Part shown: one piece after another, positions 54,763 to 64,000 of the stretch
How positions within the stretch are numbered: position 1 is the stretch's first letter
Layout of the letters: each line of letters starts with the position of its first letter
Source of the DNA: Haliclona indistincta
Lineage: Eukaryota; Porifera; Demospongiae; Haplosclerida; Chalinidae
Assembly (NCBI GenBank): GCA_964017065.1
Contig: OZ024790.1
Location: forward strand, 3,864,458-3,928,457
Reading direction: 5' to 3'
Length of the DNA stretch: 64,000 bases
Program-made: the position numbers and the translations under genes
The notes under the pieces: model-generated
The model's database searches: none
What the model was told of the DNA's origin: nothing
Seen by the model: the letters and a program-made list of their open reading frames with translations, nothing else

Positions 54763-55540
54763 ATCATTGCCGATCGGCAATGATATGTAGGGATGACCTC
54801 GAACTAAGATGGCGGCTACTCATGTGTGAAAATGAGTTTTCGCACATATCTATACTGTTATGCATTTCTACTGCATTTGAACTATCTCTGAGGGAATCTG
54901 AAGTGCGAGCGCTTGTAGGAAGTCTATGAAAGTCGCCGGTACTGCTTACTTGACGACGAAAATCATGATGGCGACTCTCAGGGAGCCGTTGCAGATCTTG
55001 GCTGTTTTAGCGTTTATCGAGATTCCAGACATCTATGATTGACCAGGCGATTGTTCTGAGCGTGGAAATGCCTTTGGCGAAGCGGGCAGACGTTTCTAAT
55101 ATGGTAAACTGAAATCGCCGCCCACGCGAATTGTTCATCTTTCTTTCTTTCTTGGACAAGCTGAACTGGACAAGAGATGGACTTGCAAAATTTGTAGCTC
55201 ATAGTCACTTCTTTTTGGTATTCACTTTACTTTGTAAGATTTTATTTCATTACAATTATTTTGTAAATATTATTGCCTAACTCGTAAAGCAGCTACACGT
55301 AGCTCTTGATATCTTACTTATACAAAGACTCTAATACACTCTTTTGGGGTCCTTTTTAATCGAACAATAAGTTTCTGAAGGTTTTTTAGTTCTGGGGAGT
55401 CTTAATAGTTCATAGGTGGTCCATTATTAACACATGAAAAAGTTCTGGGGGGCCTGTATTATCATTGCCGATAGGCAATGATATGTAGGGATGACCACGA
55501 ATTAAGATGGCGGCTACTCATGTGTGAAAATTAGTTTTTT
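54763..55540. repeat. Direct repeat pair with inner dyad
   Basis: About 80-bp segments at 54763-54842 and 55460-55540 share atcattgccgatcggcaatg (itself a dyad; one base differs in the second copy), tatgtagggatgacc and aagatggcggctactcatgt. They flank about 620 bp of unrecognised sequence and may be the ends of an unknown element. The first copy begins where homology to RPTP-2 stops. Confidence 0.6.
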
Positions 55541-55916
55541 ATTAATAACATTGGAACAACATGAGGGGTGGGGCAGATTTTCCTGACATGTCATTGAGTG
55601 GCTTCCTTTTTTAAAAACTGCTGTCTCATGTGCGTGCTTCTCTGCTCTATACTTGTCCATGAGAGTCAGTTCATTTCTGAAGATTGCGACTGTTGATTTA
55701 TGCTTTGGCCACACCGAAGTTAGGATTGCTTTAGGGCTCTTCATAACGTAATTCATTAATATTTATGATGTAAATCAGTTATTTACCTTGCACTGGACTC
55801 TAGAGGGGATTGCATTGAATTGCATCTGGAGCGAAGAACGACTGTATGGACAAGAAGAAACTGAACGCATGGCTAAAATATTGGCTCAGCAATTCATGAA
55901 TATAATGGAATTTGTA

Positions 55917-56375
55917 AGAAAAAAGACACAAAAAAGAAAGTAAAGGATTTCTTCCTAAATCATATGGATGGACATGCAATGCAGAGATCTGTCACTGCCC
56001 CCCAATGTAAACCAACAAGGAGGTAACACAGAATGGTAACATGATTAACTGGCGTACAGAGTACAGAGTCTACAGACCATACATCCCTACATCAGTGGCT
56101 GCTGTGCATACTAGTCTGCTGTTAAATGACACCTGAATTGCATTGAATGAGTCCAATGCAATTCAGGTGTCATTTAACAGCAGACTAGTATGCACAGCAG
56201 CCACTGATGTAGGGATGTAGGGATGTATGGTCTGTAGACTCTGTACGCCAGTTAATCATGTTACCATTCTGTGTTACCTCCTTGTTGGTTTACATTGGGG
56301 GCCAGTGACAGATATCTGCATTGCATCTCCATCCTACATTTTTTGATTTCGGAAGAAATCTTTTTACTTTCTGAA
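55917..56375. mobile_element. Long palindromic element, diverged copy P3
   Basis: Near-complete hairpin centred at about 56152: cctgaattgcattgaatgag and tccaatgcaattcagg meet almost without loop. Arms carry gtaacacagaatggtaacat and its complement. Related to P1, P2, P4 and P5 by tacatccctacatcagtggc but clearly diverged. Confidence 0.82.
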
Positions 56376-57003
56376 ATCAGTAGAGCTATGACTGTGACTG
56401 TGCAGAAACAAATGATGATGTGGTAATTAATACTCTACTTGTAAATCCCTAATCTAACGTAATGTACATGTGTATAGCCGTGGCCTGGTTTTCGCCGTTC
56501 TTTGTTGATCCTGGATCTGATAGTTTCAAGATGTGCAGCCTGGTGTCCTTCGTGGTTCTATGTATACTTTTGAATCATGATAACTTACTCGTGTTATGGC
56601 CGCCAGAGTGGCCGGTGCGTGAGCGTAAAGGATCGTTTGGTTGACTAATCCACGCATGATGAACGGCTAATCCACGCATGAAACAATGACCAGGTATAAT
56701 TATAACAAGGCTCAGTAGCGAATAATATTTGATAGACTGTTGTCTGTAGAACTGAGCCGTCACAAACCACTCATTTTTTGATGATGAGCTACAAGCGTCG
56801 ATTCTTATTCTTAGCGCTGCATATTTTACATACAGTAAGCATTATAATAGTACAAGTGTGTAGTGTAGGTTTGCTTCCTCTGACCTGTGCAGAAATACGG
56901 TTAGCAAAAAGTCAGTCGCTAATTATATTCATGTGCACCCGCCACCAGAACTATTATTCACGGGGTAATATATTATAGGGAGGCAGGGTAGTGCCTCCCT
57001 TAG
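56376..57003. other. Intergenic, nothing recognised
   Basis: Two short direct repeats (taatccacgcatgaa-type near 56647-56680). No gene supported. Confidence 0.55.
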
Positions 57004-57220
57004 CCTCGTCCCCAGGCCCCGCCTCCCAAAGCTGAGGAGAGGGCCTGGTACACATTGTATGCGCATGCGTTAATTATGTCCAAATAAAGCATGATTTTCA
57101 CCGAATCTGTTGAATTTGCCTAATCATGCCATTCAATTGATCATGCCATATTTGGACATAATTAACGCATGCGCATACAATGTGTACCAGGCTCTATATC
57201 GAGAGCCCGGGGACGAGGCT
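57004..57220. mobile_element. MULE-like MITE, 217 bp
   Basis: Ends TAGCCTCGTCCCCAGGC / GGGGACGAGGCTA, with an inner inverted pair around acattgtatgcgcatgcgtt. Flanked by gtgcctccct on both sides (10 bp). Same family as the element at 11779-15202. Confidence 0.8.
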
Positions 57221-58299
57221 AGTGCCTCCCTATGTAGGGTTGAACGGAAAAACAAAATGGCGGCTACATACAATGTATTAGCGTTCAAACGCTGTTATTT
57301 CGCCTGGCGATGAATTATATACGTCCAAAGACACTTAGATCTGCTCTCTGGCGTTGCCCCATCTTACAGTAGCAAGGAGATCGCTCGAAATTGTTACTAA
57401 AGTGACGAACATGGAAACGGTGAAAATCGAGTTTCGTCATCTTCTTCTTTCTTATGCGCGCCTAGAGCCCTTACGCGAGCAGTGCCGAGACCAAAACTAT
57501 GGTGGCCGAGAAGGGTCACCGCTTCCGCCGACCGCTTGTATACTTACCGCGCGGGGGTGGTTAAATATTACCACGCGCGGTGTAGCATATCAAAACCTTT
57601 GTCAAAAGTACCATGTATTACGAAATACACGTCACGTAGAGCGCGTTAACAACTTCCTGTACTAAATCATGTACTAATCATGTATGAAAAAATATTTTTC
57701 TCTACTTTTAGGCTCACGGATCCGTATTATCAACTCAGTTCGGCCGGAATTGCAATGCCAAGAGTGTCAGCTTCATGACAGCATGCATATTAGCATTCAA
57801 ATACATTCGGAACTACTCGTACTTTCCTGTTTTTCTTACCTTGGTGTACACAATTGTCATGTAATTATCAACTACGAGCGTGCGCGTACAACACATAGGC
57901 GAATTAAAACGCGTCTAACTGTTAATCAATGGGTATTCCCCTTCCAGTTCGGATGGCATCAGATAGAGCGTTTCCTGAGCTACTGTTTGGTACCAAATAC
58001 GTCTATGTGCTCCAGGTGGAACTGCTCGTACTTTTATGTTATGGCTCAGACATAGCCTATCAACAAGTGAGCTGTAGTTGCCTGATAGCTATAGGCTACA
58101 ATTTATAGCTAGCTGACCTGAGTGGTGAACGTGTGCATGCACTATGATAGTTTATAGTTCTTTTTTGAGCGTAGAAGTCCAGGAAGAATCGTTTGCTGTG
58201 TTGGGCTGCTCGTGCCTTATTCAGAACACGCCCATTTTAAAGTCATAAACGTGAATCAAAATAATTTGACACTCTTCAATGGTAGGTTTCAATATGGTC

Positions 58300-58541
58300 T
58301 TACCGCGCGCGGTGCAGTTCTATCACGCGCGGTGCAGTGATACCGCGCGGTGTAGTCCTACCGCGCGCGGTGTAGTACTACCGCGAGCGGTGTGGTACTA
58401 CCGCGAGCGGTGTAGCACTACCGCGCGCGGTGCAGTGATACCGCGCGCGGTGTAGTCCTACCGCGCGCGGTGCAGTGGCACGACGCGCGGTGTAGTACTA
58501 CCGCGAGCGGTGAAGTCATGCCGCGCGCGGTGTAGTACTAC
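58300..58541. repeat. Palindromic satellite array (ccgcgcgcgg core)
   Basis: About twelve units of roughly 20 bp with the self-complementary core accgcgcgcggt and spacers tgtagtacta, tgtagtccta or tgcagtgata. Very CpG-rich against an AT-rich background. Confidence 0.9.
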
Positions 58542-59096
58542 GGGTGTCTCTAAATTCACAACAGTTGAAGTACACCGCGTGAAAAGCACGTGATTTGTGT
58601 GGGCGCGCGTACAAAATTACTATAAAGGCTTGTTTGTACTATGGTAAGGTCAGCAGTTCCTGGTGGCTCAGCGGTTTGGTGCGGTTGCTTGTAATGCAGA
58701 CGTTCGGGGTTCGATTCCTACTGCATCCATGTTCTTTTTTATTTTTTTAAATACAGAAATTAAGTTTTTTTGCTTTGCAAGTTGTGACACTCTCGACGAT
58801 CCTTAGGAGAGCCAGAGGCCCTGTTTAGAATGACTCTCCGACGATCCTTAGGCTTAGCAAGGACCAAAGGCCCGGGTTAGGAAGCCCCTCTCGACGATCC
58901 TTAGGCTTACCAAGGGCCGAAGGCCTGGGTTAGGACACCCCTCCCGACTTTGCACAGTTAGGAAAAGGTTTTTTAGGGTTTAGGGTATAGGGTTTAGTAA
59001 TCAGGCTGACTACAAACAAGTAATTCTGAACGCGCAGTTAAAAAGCTAATTGCACGTGACTTCCGTACTTAAACTGTTGTGAATTTAGAGACACCC
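58542..59096. mobile_element. Element A, 555 bp, TIR gggtgtctctaaattcacaa
   Basis: Inverted ends of about 29 bp and the direct flank gtagtactac on both sides (58532-58541, 59097-59106). Because this 10-mer is part of the satellite, the target duplication is suggestive only. Carries the tRNA-like segment 58655-58728, three copies of a 50-bp repeat (cgacgatccttagg) at 58795-58945, and a short ttttagggtttagggt run. Confidence 0.75.
58655..58728 (+). ncRNA. tRNA-like sequence (probable pseudo-tRNA or SINE head)
   Basis: A-box-like tggctcagcgg and a perfect B box ggttcgattcc at tRNA spacing, followed by T-rich DNA. Acceptor, anticodon and T stems pair poorly, so it is unlikely to be a working tRNA. 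Confidence 0.4.
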
Positions 59097-59457
59097 GTAG
59101 TACTACCGCGCGCGGTACAGTCGTACTGCGAGCGGCGTGCCCAAATCAGCGTAATAGTGACGTCATGATTGTAGTGCTTCTAAAAATTAATAATAGAGAG
59201 CACTGTAACGACGACCACGTGAGGATGGGAGATATCAGTGGAAGTGAGCCTTGTCCTATCTTCTCAAAGCACTCTGACTTTATTTATTAACTTAGACATA
59301 CTTGAACAACAATGTGCTCAACAACAATGTACTCAGGACCACATAACTTTCTCTGACCTGCACCGCTCGCGGTACCACTGCACTGAGCGCGGTAGGACTA
59401 CACCGCGCGCGGTACTACTACACCGCGCGCGGTATGACTGCACCGCGCGTGGTACCA

Positions 59458-60476
59458 GGTACGGGCTCAAATGCGGACCGGACCGCGCGGACCAGCTCAC
59501 GTGATCATTAGCCGTTCGACAGCCTGCTGAGCTGACGGCCGGTCGTATTGCAGAGCGGACGATACGTCGTGTGATGGCAGTTCGTGTTCTGCTGCTTGCA
59601 TGCTTCCATGGTTCTGCTGCTTGCATGCTTACTGAGTTCTGCTGCTTGCATGCTTCCATGGTTCTGCTGCTTGCATGCTTACTGAGTTCTGCTGTTTGCA
59701 TGCTTCCATGGTTCTGCTGCTTACATGCTACCAAGGTTCTGCTGCTTACATGACTCCATATTTCTGCTGCTTGAATGCTTCTATGACTGTTTTGATGCTT
59801 CCATAGATCTACTGCATGCATAATACGTGCTGTCATAATTATTATGCATCTGCTAATTGCATGCTACCATACATGCTACTGCACCGAGGCATCTGCATCT
59901 TTGGTGCTATTTTTTATTATTATTTCCACTGACTTTACTGTTTACCAGAAATGTAATCTGTCTTTGTTTCACTGGTTGGCCTTTGTATTAGCTTTCACTA
60001 GTTGTCACACCTGCCTTTGGCAAAGATTTTTTAAAATGCCAAACTGAGCTAATGATACAAGTAAGCATAAGTCAAATAAGTAACACAGGAGTGCAGACAC
60101 TTAATTCGGCAGCAGATCTCAACATCTGTTCCCCAAGTGTAGTTTTTCTTCATTCTGTCAACCTGTTTCACTACAGTTGATGGGTTGCACAATGGAACGA
60201 AAGGTCTGGGGTTCTTCTCAATAATTAACATCCCCGATCAATGAATGCTCTTGTTGAACATCAGTCTAACTTCAGAAGCTGACATCAATGATTGTTAACA
60301 ATTAGTGCATGTAAACTTATTGAAACTGTGATGTCATCATGGTCCTCAGCATGCAGTAGCTTAAAAATTGCAGCACGACTAGGCGCACTATGCGAAAACT
60401 TTGCCGCGCGCCGCTGGGTAATGATCACGTGAGCTGGTCCGCGTGGTCCGGTCCGGTCCGTATTTGAGCCCGTACC
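59458..60476. mobile_element. Element B, 1019 bp, 9-bp TSD
   Basis: Inverted ends of about 50 bp (ggtacgggctcaaatgcgga ... gctcacgtgatcatta and complement) and an exact 9-bp direct flank gtggtacca at 59449-59457 and 60477-60485. MULE-like by duplication length. Contains a tandem repeat of about 28 bp (ctgctgcttgcatgcttcca) at 59585-59790. No transposase seen. Confidence 0.82.
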
Positions 60477-60619
60477 GTGGTACCACTGCACCGCGCGCGG
60501 TAGGACTGCACCGCGCGCGGTAGCGCTACACCGCTCGCGGTAGTACTACACCGCGCGCGGTAGGACTACACCGCGCGCGGTACCACTGCACCGCGCGCGG
60601 TAGAACTGCACCACGCGGG

Positions 60620-61879
60620 GGTGTCTCTAAAATCCGGACCGGACTTGCGACAACTTCTAAAATCCGGACCGCTAGTCCGGACATACAACGCTGACCTTGG
60701 AGTAGCAATGGAAGCAGCGAGAGAAGCAGCGCCTTGCCTGGTGTTACAGCCACATGAAGACCTACCAAATTCCACAGTTTTAGACCTACTATTGAATCCT
60801 GAGGGGCAAGAGTTGTGCAAAGTGTCCTGTTAGACCAAAGGCTGGCCAAGTGTTTCTGTTAATTTTGCACCAGAAAAACAGCATGCTAAAGGTTACTTCT
60901 ATCATGCATGCATTACTCTAAGCACGTTGATAGATTAAATTTCTTGATCCAAAAATTGAATTGTGCTGAATTGTTTCATAGATGATTGGAGGTGTGACCA
61001 ATTTAAGTGGGAGCATTTTGGACAAAAACTATACTGAAGACAGAGCCTGTCATATCCAAGGCATTCTTTAATGAGTAATGACATGACAGGTAAAGGTGTA
61101 CAGAAGGAGTTCAAATGCGTACACGATTAATGACCGGGCAAGCAATCTCACACTTATTCATTACAAAGGAGATGATTCTATCATCAATGAAAATCCTCAT
61201 GTCAGAACTTGTGGTTCAGTGCTAAGAGAATTAGAGAATACAACTCAGTCTCCATCTGTTGTTTAGAATCAGAAGATTGATGATTGTAGTAGTGCAATGC
61301 TTAGTCCAGTATGCTTTAGTCACTGACGATGAGAAAGGCTTTTTTGAAGCTATTGATTTTCACTTACCTAATATCCGCATATTTCTCCATTGGAACCATG
61401 CAAGTAATGCAGTTAAATTCTGGCTGCGTAAGCATGATGCTACAGCCAGTGAAGTTCCAGTGTACATTAGTGATATGCACACATTTTCACACTGTTCAGA
61501 GTTCAATTTACTGGAAAAACTGAAATATGTAATGTAGGAGGAGTTCATTATGATGTCTCTTTGACAAAATATGGACAATTGCCAAGAACTCCACCATTTA
61601 AAGAGGACAGGTCGACCTCTGCTGGCAACCCAGTTGTTATTAGCTAGTGCTCAGCTCACTTGGTGTTTTCCTACAGTATTATAACTTCAGTATGTACTAC
61701 TATTACAGTTTTATTATTATAATGTTGCTCTTATACTATACATCTTTCCTCGTATAATACATTGTTGGCCTATCTTTCCTCGTATACATTATTGGCCTTA
61801 CGTTGCGCACCCAAGCGAAGTCAGTATTTTAGACAGTTCGGGTCCGTCGGTCCGGTCCGGTCCGGATTTTAGAGACACC
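60620..61879. mobile_element. Element C, 1260 bp, MULE-like with transposase remnant
   Basis: Inverted ends ggtgtctctaaaatccggac / gtccggattttagagacacc (outer octamer shared with element A) and a 9-bp direct flank ccacgcggg at 60611-60619 and 61880-61888. Carries the coding remnant at 61259-61537. Confidence 0.82.
61259..61537 (+). pseudogene. MULE-type transposase remnant
   Basis: Frame reads VTDDEKGFFEAIDFHLPNIRIFLHWNHASNAVKFWL, which fits the Mutator-like DDE pattern: T-D-x-E, a run to FP-like, then a (C/W)-x-x-H-x-x-x-N stretch. Only about 90 residues remain, with no N-terminal zinc-binding or C-terminal part. The assignment is from pattern memory and is moderate. Confidence 0.55.
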
Positions 61880-61988
61880 CCACGCGGGGTAAGACTACAC
61901 CGCGCGCGGTAATATTTAACCACCCGCGCGCGGTAAGTATACAAGCGGTCGGCGGAAGCGGTGGCCCTTCTCGGCCACCATACAAAAC

Positions 61989-62398
61989 ACTCACGAACAT
62001 TCATGAAATTCTCCTGGCAGGTGCCTTTTGAACTTTATTTTTAGCGAAACGGTGATATACATGTAGATTTCACGATTCTCGATCGTGATCCATTGTCAGC
62101 TAAGTGTCATGCGCCATTATTGTGATTGCGCAATACGCACGTGACCAAGCTGTGGTTAGCGCACGTGACAGAGCACTAGTTTGAATATCGCCGAGTCGTA
62201 TGGATCACGGAGAACACATATTTGTCCGGAGTCTTCGAAGAACGGTAAGCTCGAGTAGGATCACCATTCTGCGCTTGCTAGATAATTATAACCATTGTAC
62301 AGGTCTACAAACAAGTGTGGGCGGGGCTCGTATGCATGCATGCGTAGGCGAGCTGATATAACAATTATTTTTAGCTAAAGTTTAAAATTGTTCATAAT
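61989..62398. other. Unique sequence, nothing recognised
   Basis: Contains an E-box-like cacgtgac twice (about 62130-62170). No exon supported. Confidence 0.5.
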
Positions 62399-63008
62399 AA
62401 AGAAAAACCATCAGCAACAGCAAAACTAAACCAATGGTGGAAACAAAGACAGCACAGTACGTGCATGATATTGAACTGCACTTCACTGAACAAGAAAAAA
62501 CGGACATAAACAAGATTTAAAAAGATTTTCTATCGAAATCAAAAGGATGTAAGGTTGTGAAATCTACCACTGGTTCACAATGTAAACTAACAAGGAACAA
62601 GCATGGAATGGTAACACGATTGACTTGCTAACAGATCACAGATCCCTACATCAGTGGCTGCTTTGACTGACTATAGCTAGTTCAGCTAGTTGCTGCTGAT
62701 CGACACCTGATGTGCATTCAGCTTGTAACAAAATATTGATCTTATGTACAGCCACTGATGTAGGGATCTATGGTCTGTTAGGAAGTCAATCGTGCTACCA
62801 TTCCATGCTTGTTCCTTGTTATCTTACATTGTGGACCAGTGGTAGATTTCACAACCCTACATCCCTTTGATTTTGATAGAAATCTTTTTAATTTGTTTGT
62901 GTCTTTTTTCTTTTCAGTAAAGTGTAGTTCAATATCATGCAGTACTGAGCAGTCTTTGTTTCCACCATTAGTTTAGTTTTCCTGTTGTTGATGGCTTTTC
63001 TTTCTTAA
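62399..63008. mobile_element. Long palindromic element, copy P4 (fullest)
   Basis: About 610 bp with arms near 290 bp. Ends taaagaaaaaccatcagcaa / gccatcaacaacagg-type inverted, inner gatattgaactgcacttcac and complement, then the tagatccctacatcagtggc core. The centre is about 100 bp of unpaired DNA (62660-62755). No coding capacity. Confidence 0.85.
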
Positions 63009-63554
63009 GGTGGCGGGATAAGCTTACCATTTTCATGATTGTACTGGGTACATTTATTTTCACGACAAGACTGAACTTGGTGGCTGCTTTTTGCACTCAG
63101 CCTTACTCGCGCTGTCTCTAGGACCTGATTAATGTAAGTTTCGAGCCTATGCTCCTCGCCTTCGCGAAGCTACAAGACCGACCATCGCGAGGAGGTTAGT
63201 GCAGATTTTATCGAGTTGCATGCTAAACGAAGAGCTTACAGCTACATGAGCACGCTTACCACCCCAGAAACTAGGACTTCAAGGATGCTTTTTGCTGCAC
63301 GCTTCTCGAGTGCAGAGCTAGCAACGCTTGCTCATGGTAGCCTCGTCCCCAGGCCCTACTGGAAACGTTGGAGAGAGCGCAATTTAAGGGGCGTAACGAG
63401 GGGAATGGCGAAGACCGGAAGAAAAATGGTAGGGCCTGGTGAATGGGGTTGACCGTAGTTGGAACAGTGCGCCAACATTCCGGCGCACTCATAATTACAC
63501 AAACTTGCATAGCTGCGGTTAAATTGATAATCATGGCAGCTACATATAGCTAAA
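63009..63554. other. Spacer with a decayed MULE-like MITE
   Basis: tagcctcgtccccaggccct at 63341 and agggcctggtgaatggg at about 63432 resemble the TAGCCTCGTCCCC family, but the right end is eroded. No gene supported. Confidence 0.45.
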
Positions 63555-64000
63555 GAAAATAAAAAGATTTCTATCGAAATCAAAAGGATGTAGGGTTGTG
63601 AAATCTACCACTGGTCAACAATGTAAACTAACAAGGAACAAGCATGGAATGGTAACACGATTGACTTGCTAACAGACCATAGATCCCTACATCAGTGGCT
63701 GCTGTAGTTGACTATAGCTAGTTCAGCTTAGCTTGTTGCTGTTGTCTGACACCTGACGTGCATTCAGCTTGTGACAGCTTATGTACAGCCACTGATGTAG
63801 GGATCTATGGTCTGTTAGCAAGTCAATCGTGTTACCATTCCATGCTTGTTCCTTGTTTCTTTACATTGTTGACCAGTGGTAGATTTCACAACCCTACATC
63901 CTTTTGATTTCGATAGAAATCTTTTTAATTTTCTTGTTTGTGTCCTTTTTTCTTTTTCAGTGAAGTACAGTTCAATATCATGCAATTACTGTGCCATCTT
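63555..64000. mobile_element. Long palindromic element, copy P5 (runs off window)
   Basis: Same arms as P4 (aaaagatttctatcgaaatc / gatttcgatagaaatctttt, cacgattgacttgctaacag and complement). The left outer part is missing, the right outer part continues past the window. Confidence 0.85.

Larger units (their letters stand above)
57498..61982. mobile_element. 4.5-kb foldback-type composite of GC-rich palindromic satellite
   Basis: Outer inverted ends of about 90 bp: tatggtggccgagaagggtc ... cgcttgtatacttaccgcgc at the left and its near-exact complement at 61890-61982. A 6-bp direct flank caaaac adjoins both sides. Inside, the satellite unit taccgcgcgcggtgtagtac (about 20 bp) is arrayed at 58300-58541 and, mostly in opposite orientation, at 59097-59130, 59360-59457, 60477-60619 and 61880-61930. 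Three further TIR elements (A, B, C) interrupt it. Confidence 0.75.

Noticed and set aside
57110..58055. Several + strand frames of 60-120 residues
   Set aside because: No recognisable domain, partly within the MITE at 57004-57220 and the foldback end; no splice pattern supports them.
59333..59836. A 167-residue - strand frame with repeated KHASSRTMEACKQQN-type units
   Set aside because: It is the translation of the 28-bp tandem repeat in element B and of the satellite; no known fold and no splice context.
58300..60619. CRISPR-like array (short repeats with regular spacers)
   Set aside because: Spacers are nearly identical to each other and the repeat is a palindromic satellite in a eukaryotic context with no cas genes.

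Overview
The window is eukaryotic and animal-like. It holds intron-rich genes with GT-AG introns, most ectodomain exons are symmetric phase 1-1 modules, and Ig, fibronectin-III (FN3), transmembrane and tyrosine-phosphatase modules are joined in receptor order. Short genes, CT-rich introns, two intronic tRNA genes and many small DNA transposons suggest a compact invertebrate genome. A demosponge of the Amphimedon type is my best guess; this is inference, not proof. Two 200-base runs of N (28865-29064 and 51356-51555) mark assembly gaps.

Layout. (1) 1-2399: non-coding, with two minisatellites. (2) 2400-27370, + strand: a LAR-like receptor protein tyrosine phosphatase (RPTP-1) in 31 recognised exons (1830 residues visible, 5' end missing): six Ig, about five FN3, one membrane helix, then an Ig-like domain on the cytoplasmic side, an intact D1 phosphatase and a degenerate D2. 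Its introns host a hAT MITE, a 1.2-kb Tc1/mariner-type foldback element, a MULE-like element that itself carries a near-complete PIF/Harbinger transposon, tRNA-Gln, and large microsatellites. (3) 28050-28864, +: start of an ankyrin-repeat gene running into the first gap. (4) 29649-32064, - strand: signal peptide plus four Ig domains (RPTP-2-like, truncated). (5) 32432-33018, -: small double-stranded-RNA-binding protein. (6) 33211-51039, +: RPTP-2, with signal peptide, six Ig, seven FN3, membrane helix and the first part of a phosphatase domain, cut off at the second gap. Its first three ectodomain exons are a near-identical inverted copy of gene (4). (7) 51867-54756, +: a truncated, frame-broken copy of RPTP-2 exons 5-9. 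(8) 54.8-64 kb: transposon-rich land with long palindromic elements, a MULE-like MITE, and a 4.5-kb foldback-type structure made of GC-rich palindromic satellite interrupted by three TIR elements with 9-10 bp target duplications.

The two receptor genes are related adhesion phosphatases: the ectodomain reads contacts and D1 dephosphorylates phosphotyrosine. The most unusual protein feature is the Ig-like domain inserted between membrane helix and D1 in RPTP-1, absent from the equivalent place in RPTP-2. The most unusual DNA features are the inverted receptor duplication around a dsRNA-binding gene, the antisense interleaving of the two Harbinger genes, and the nested 9-bp-TSD elements within palindromic satellite.
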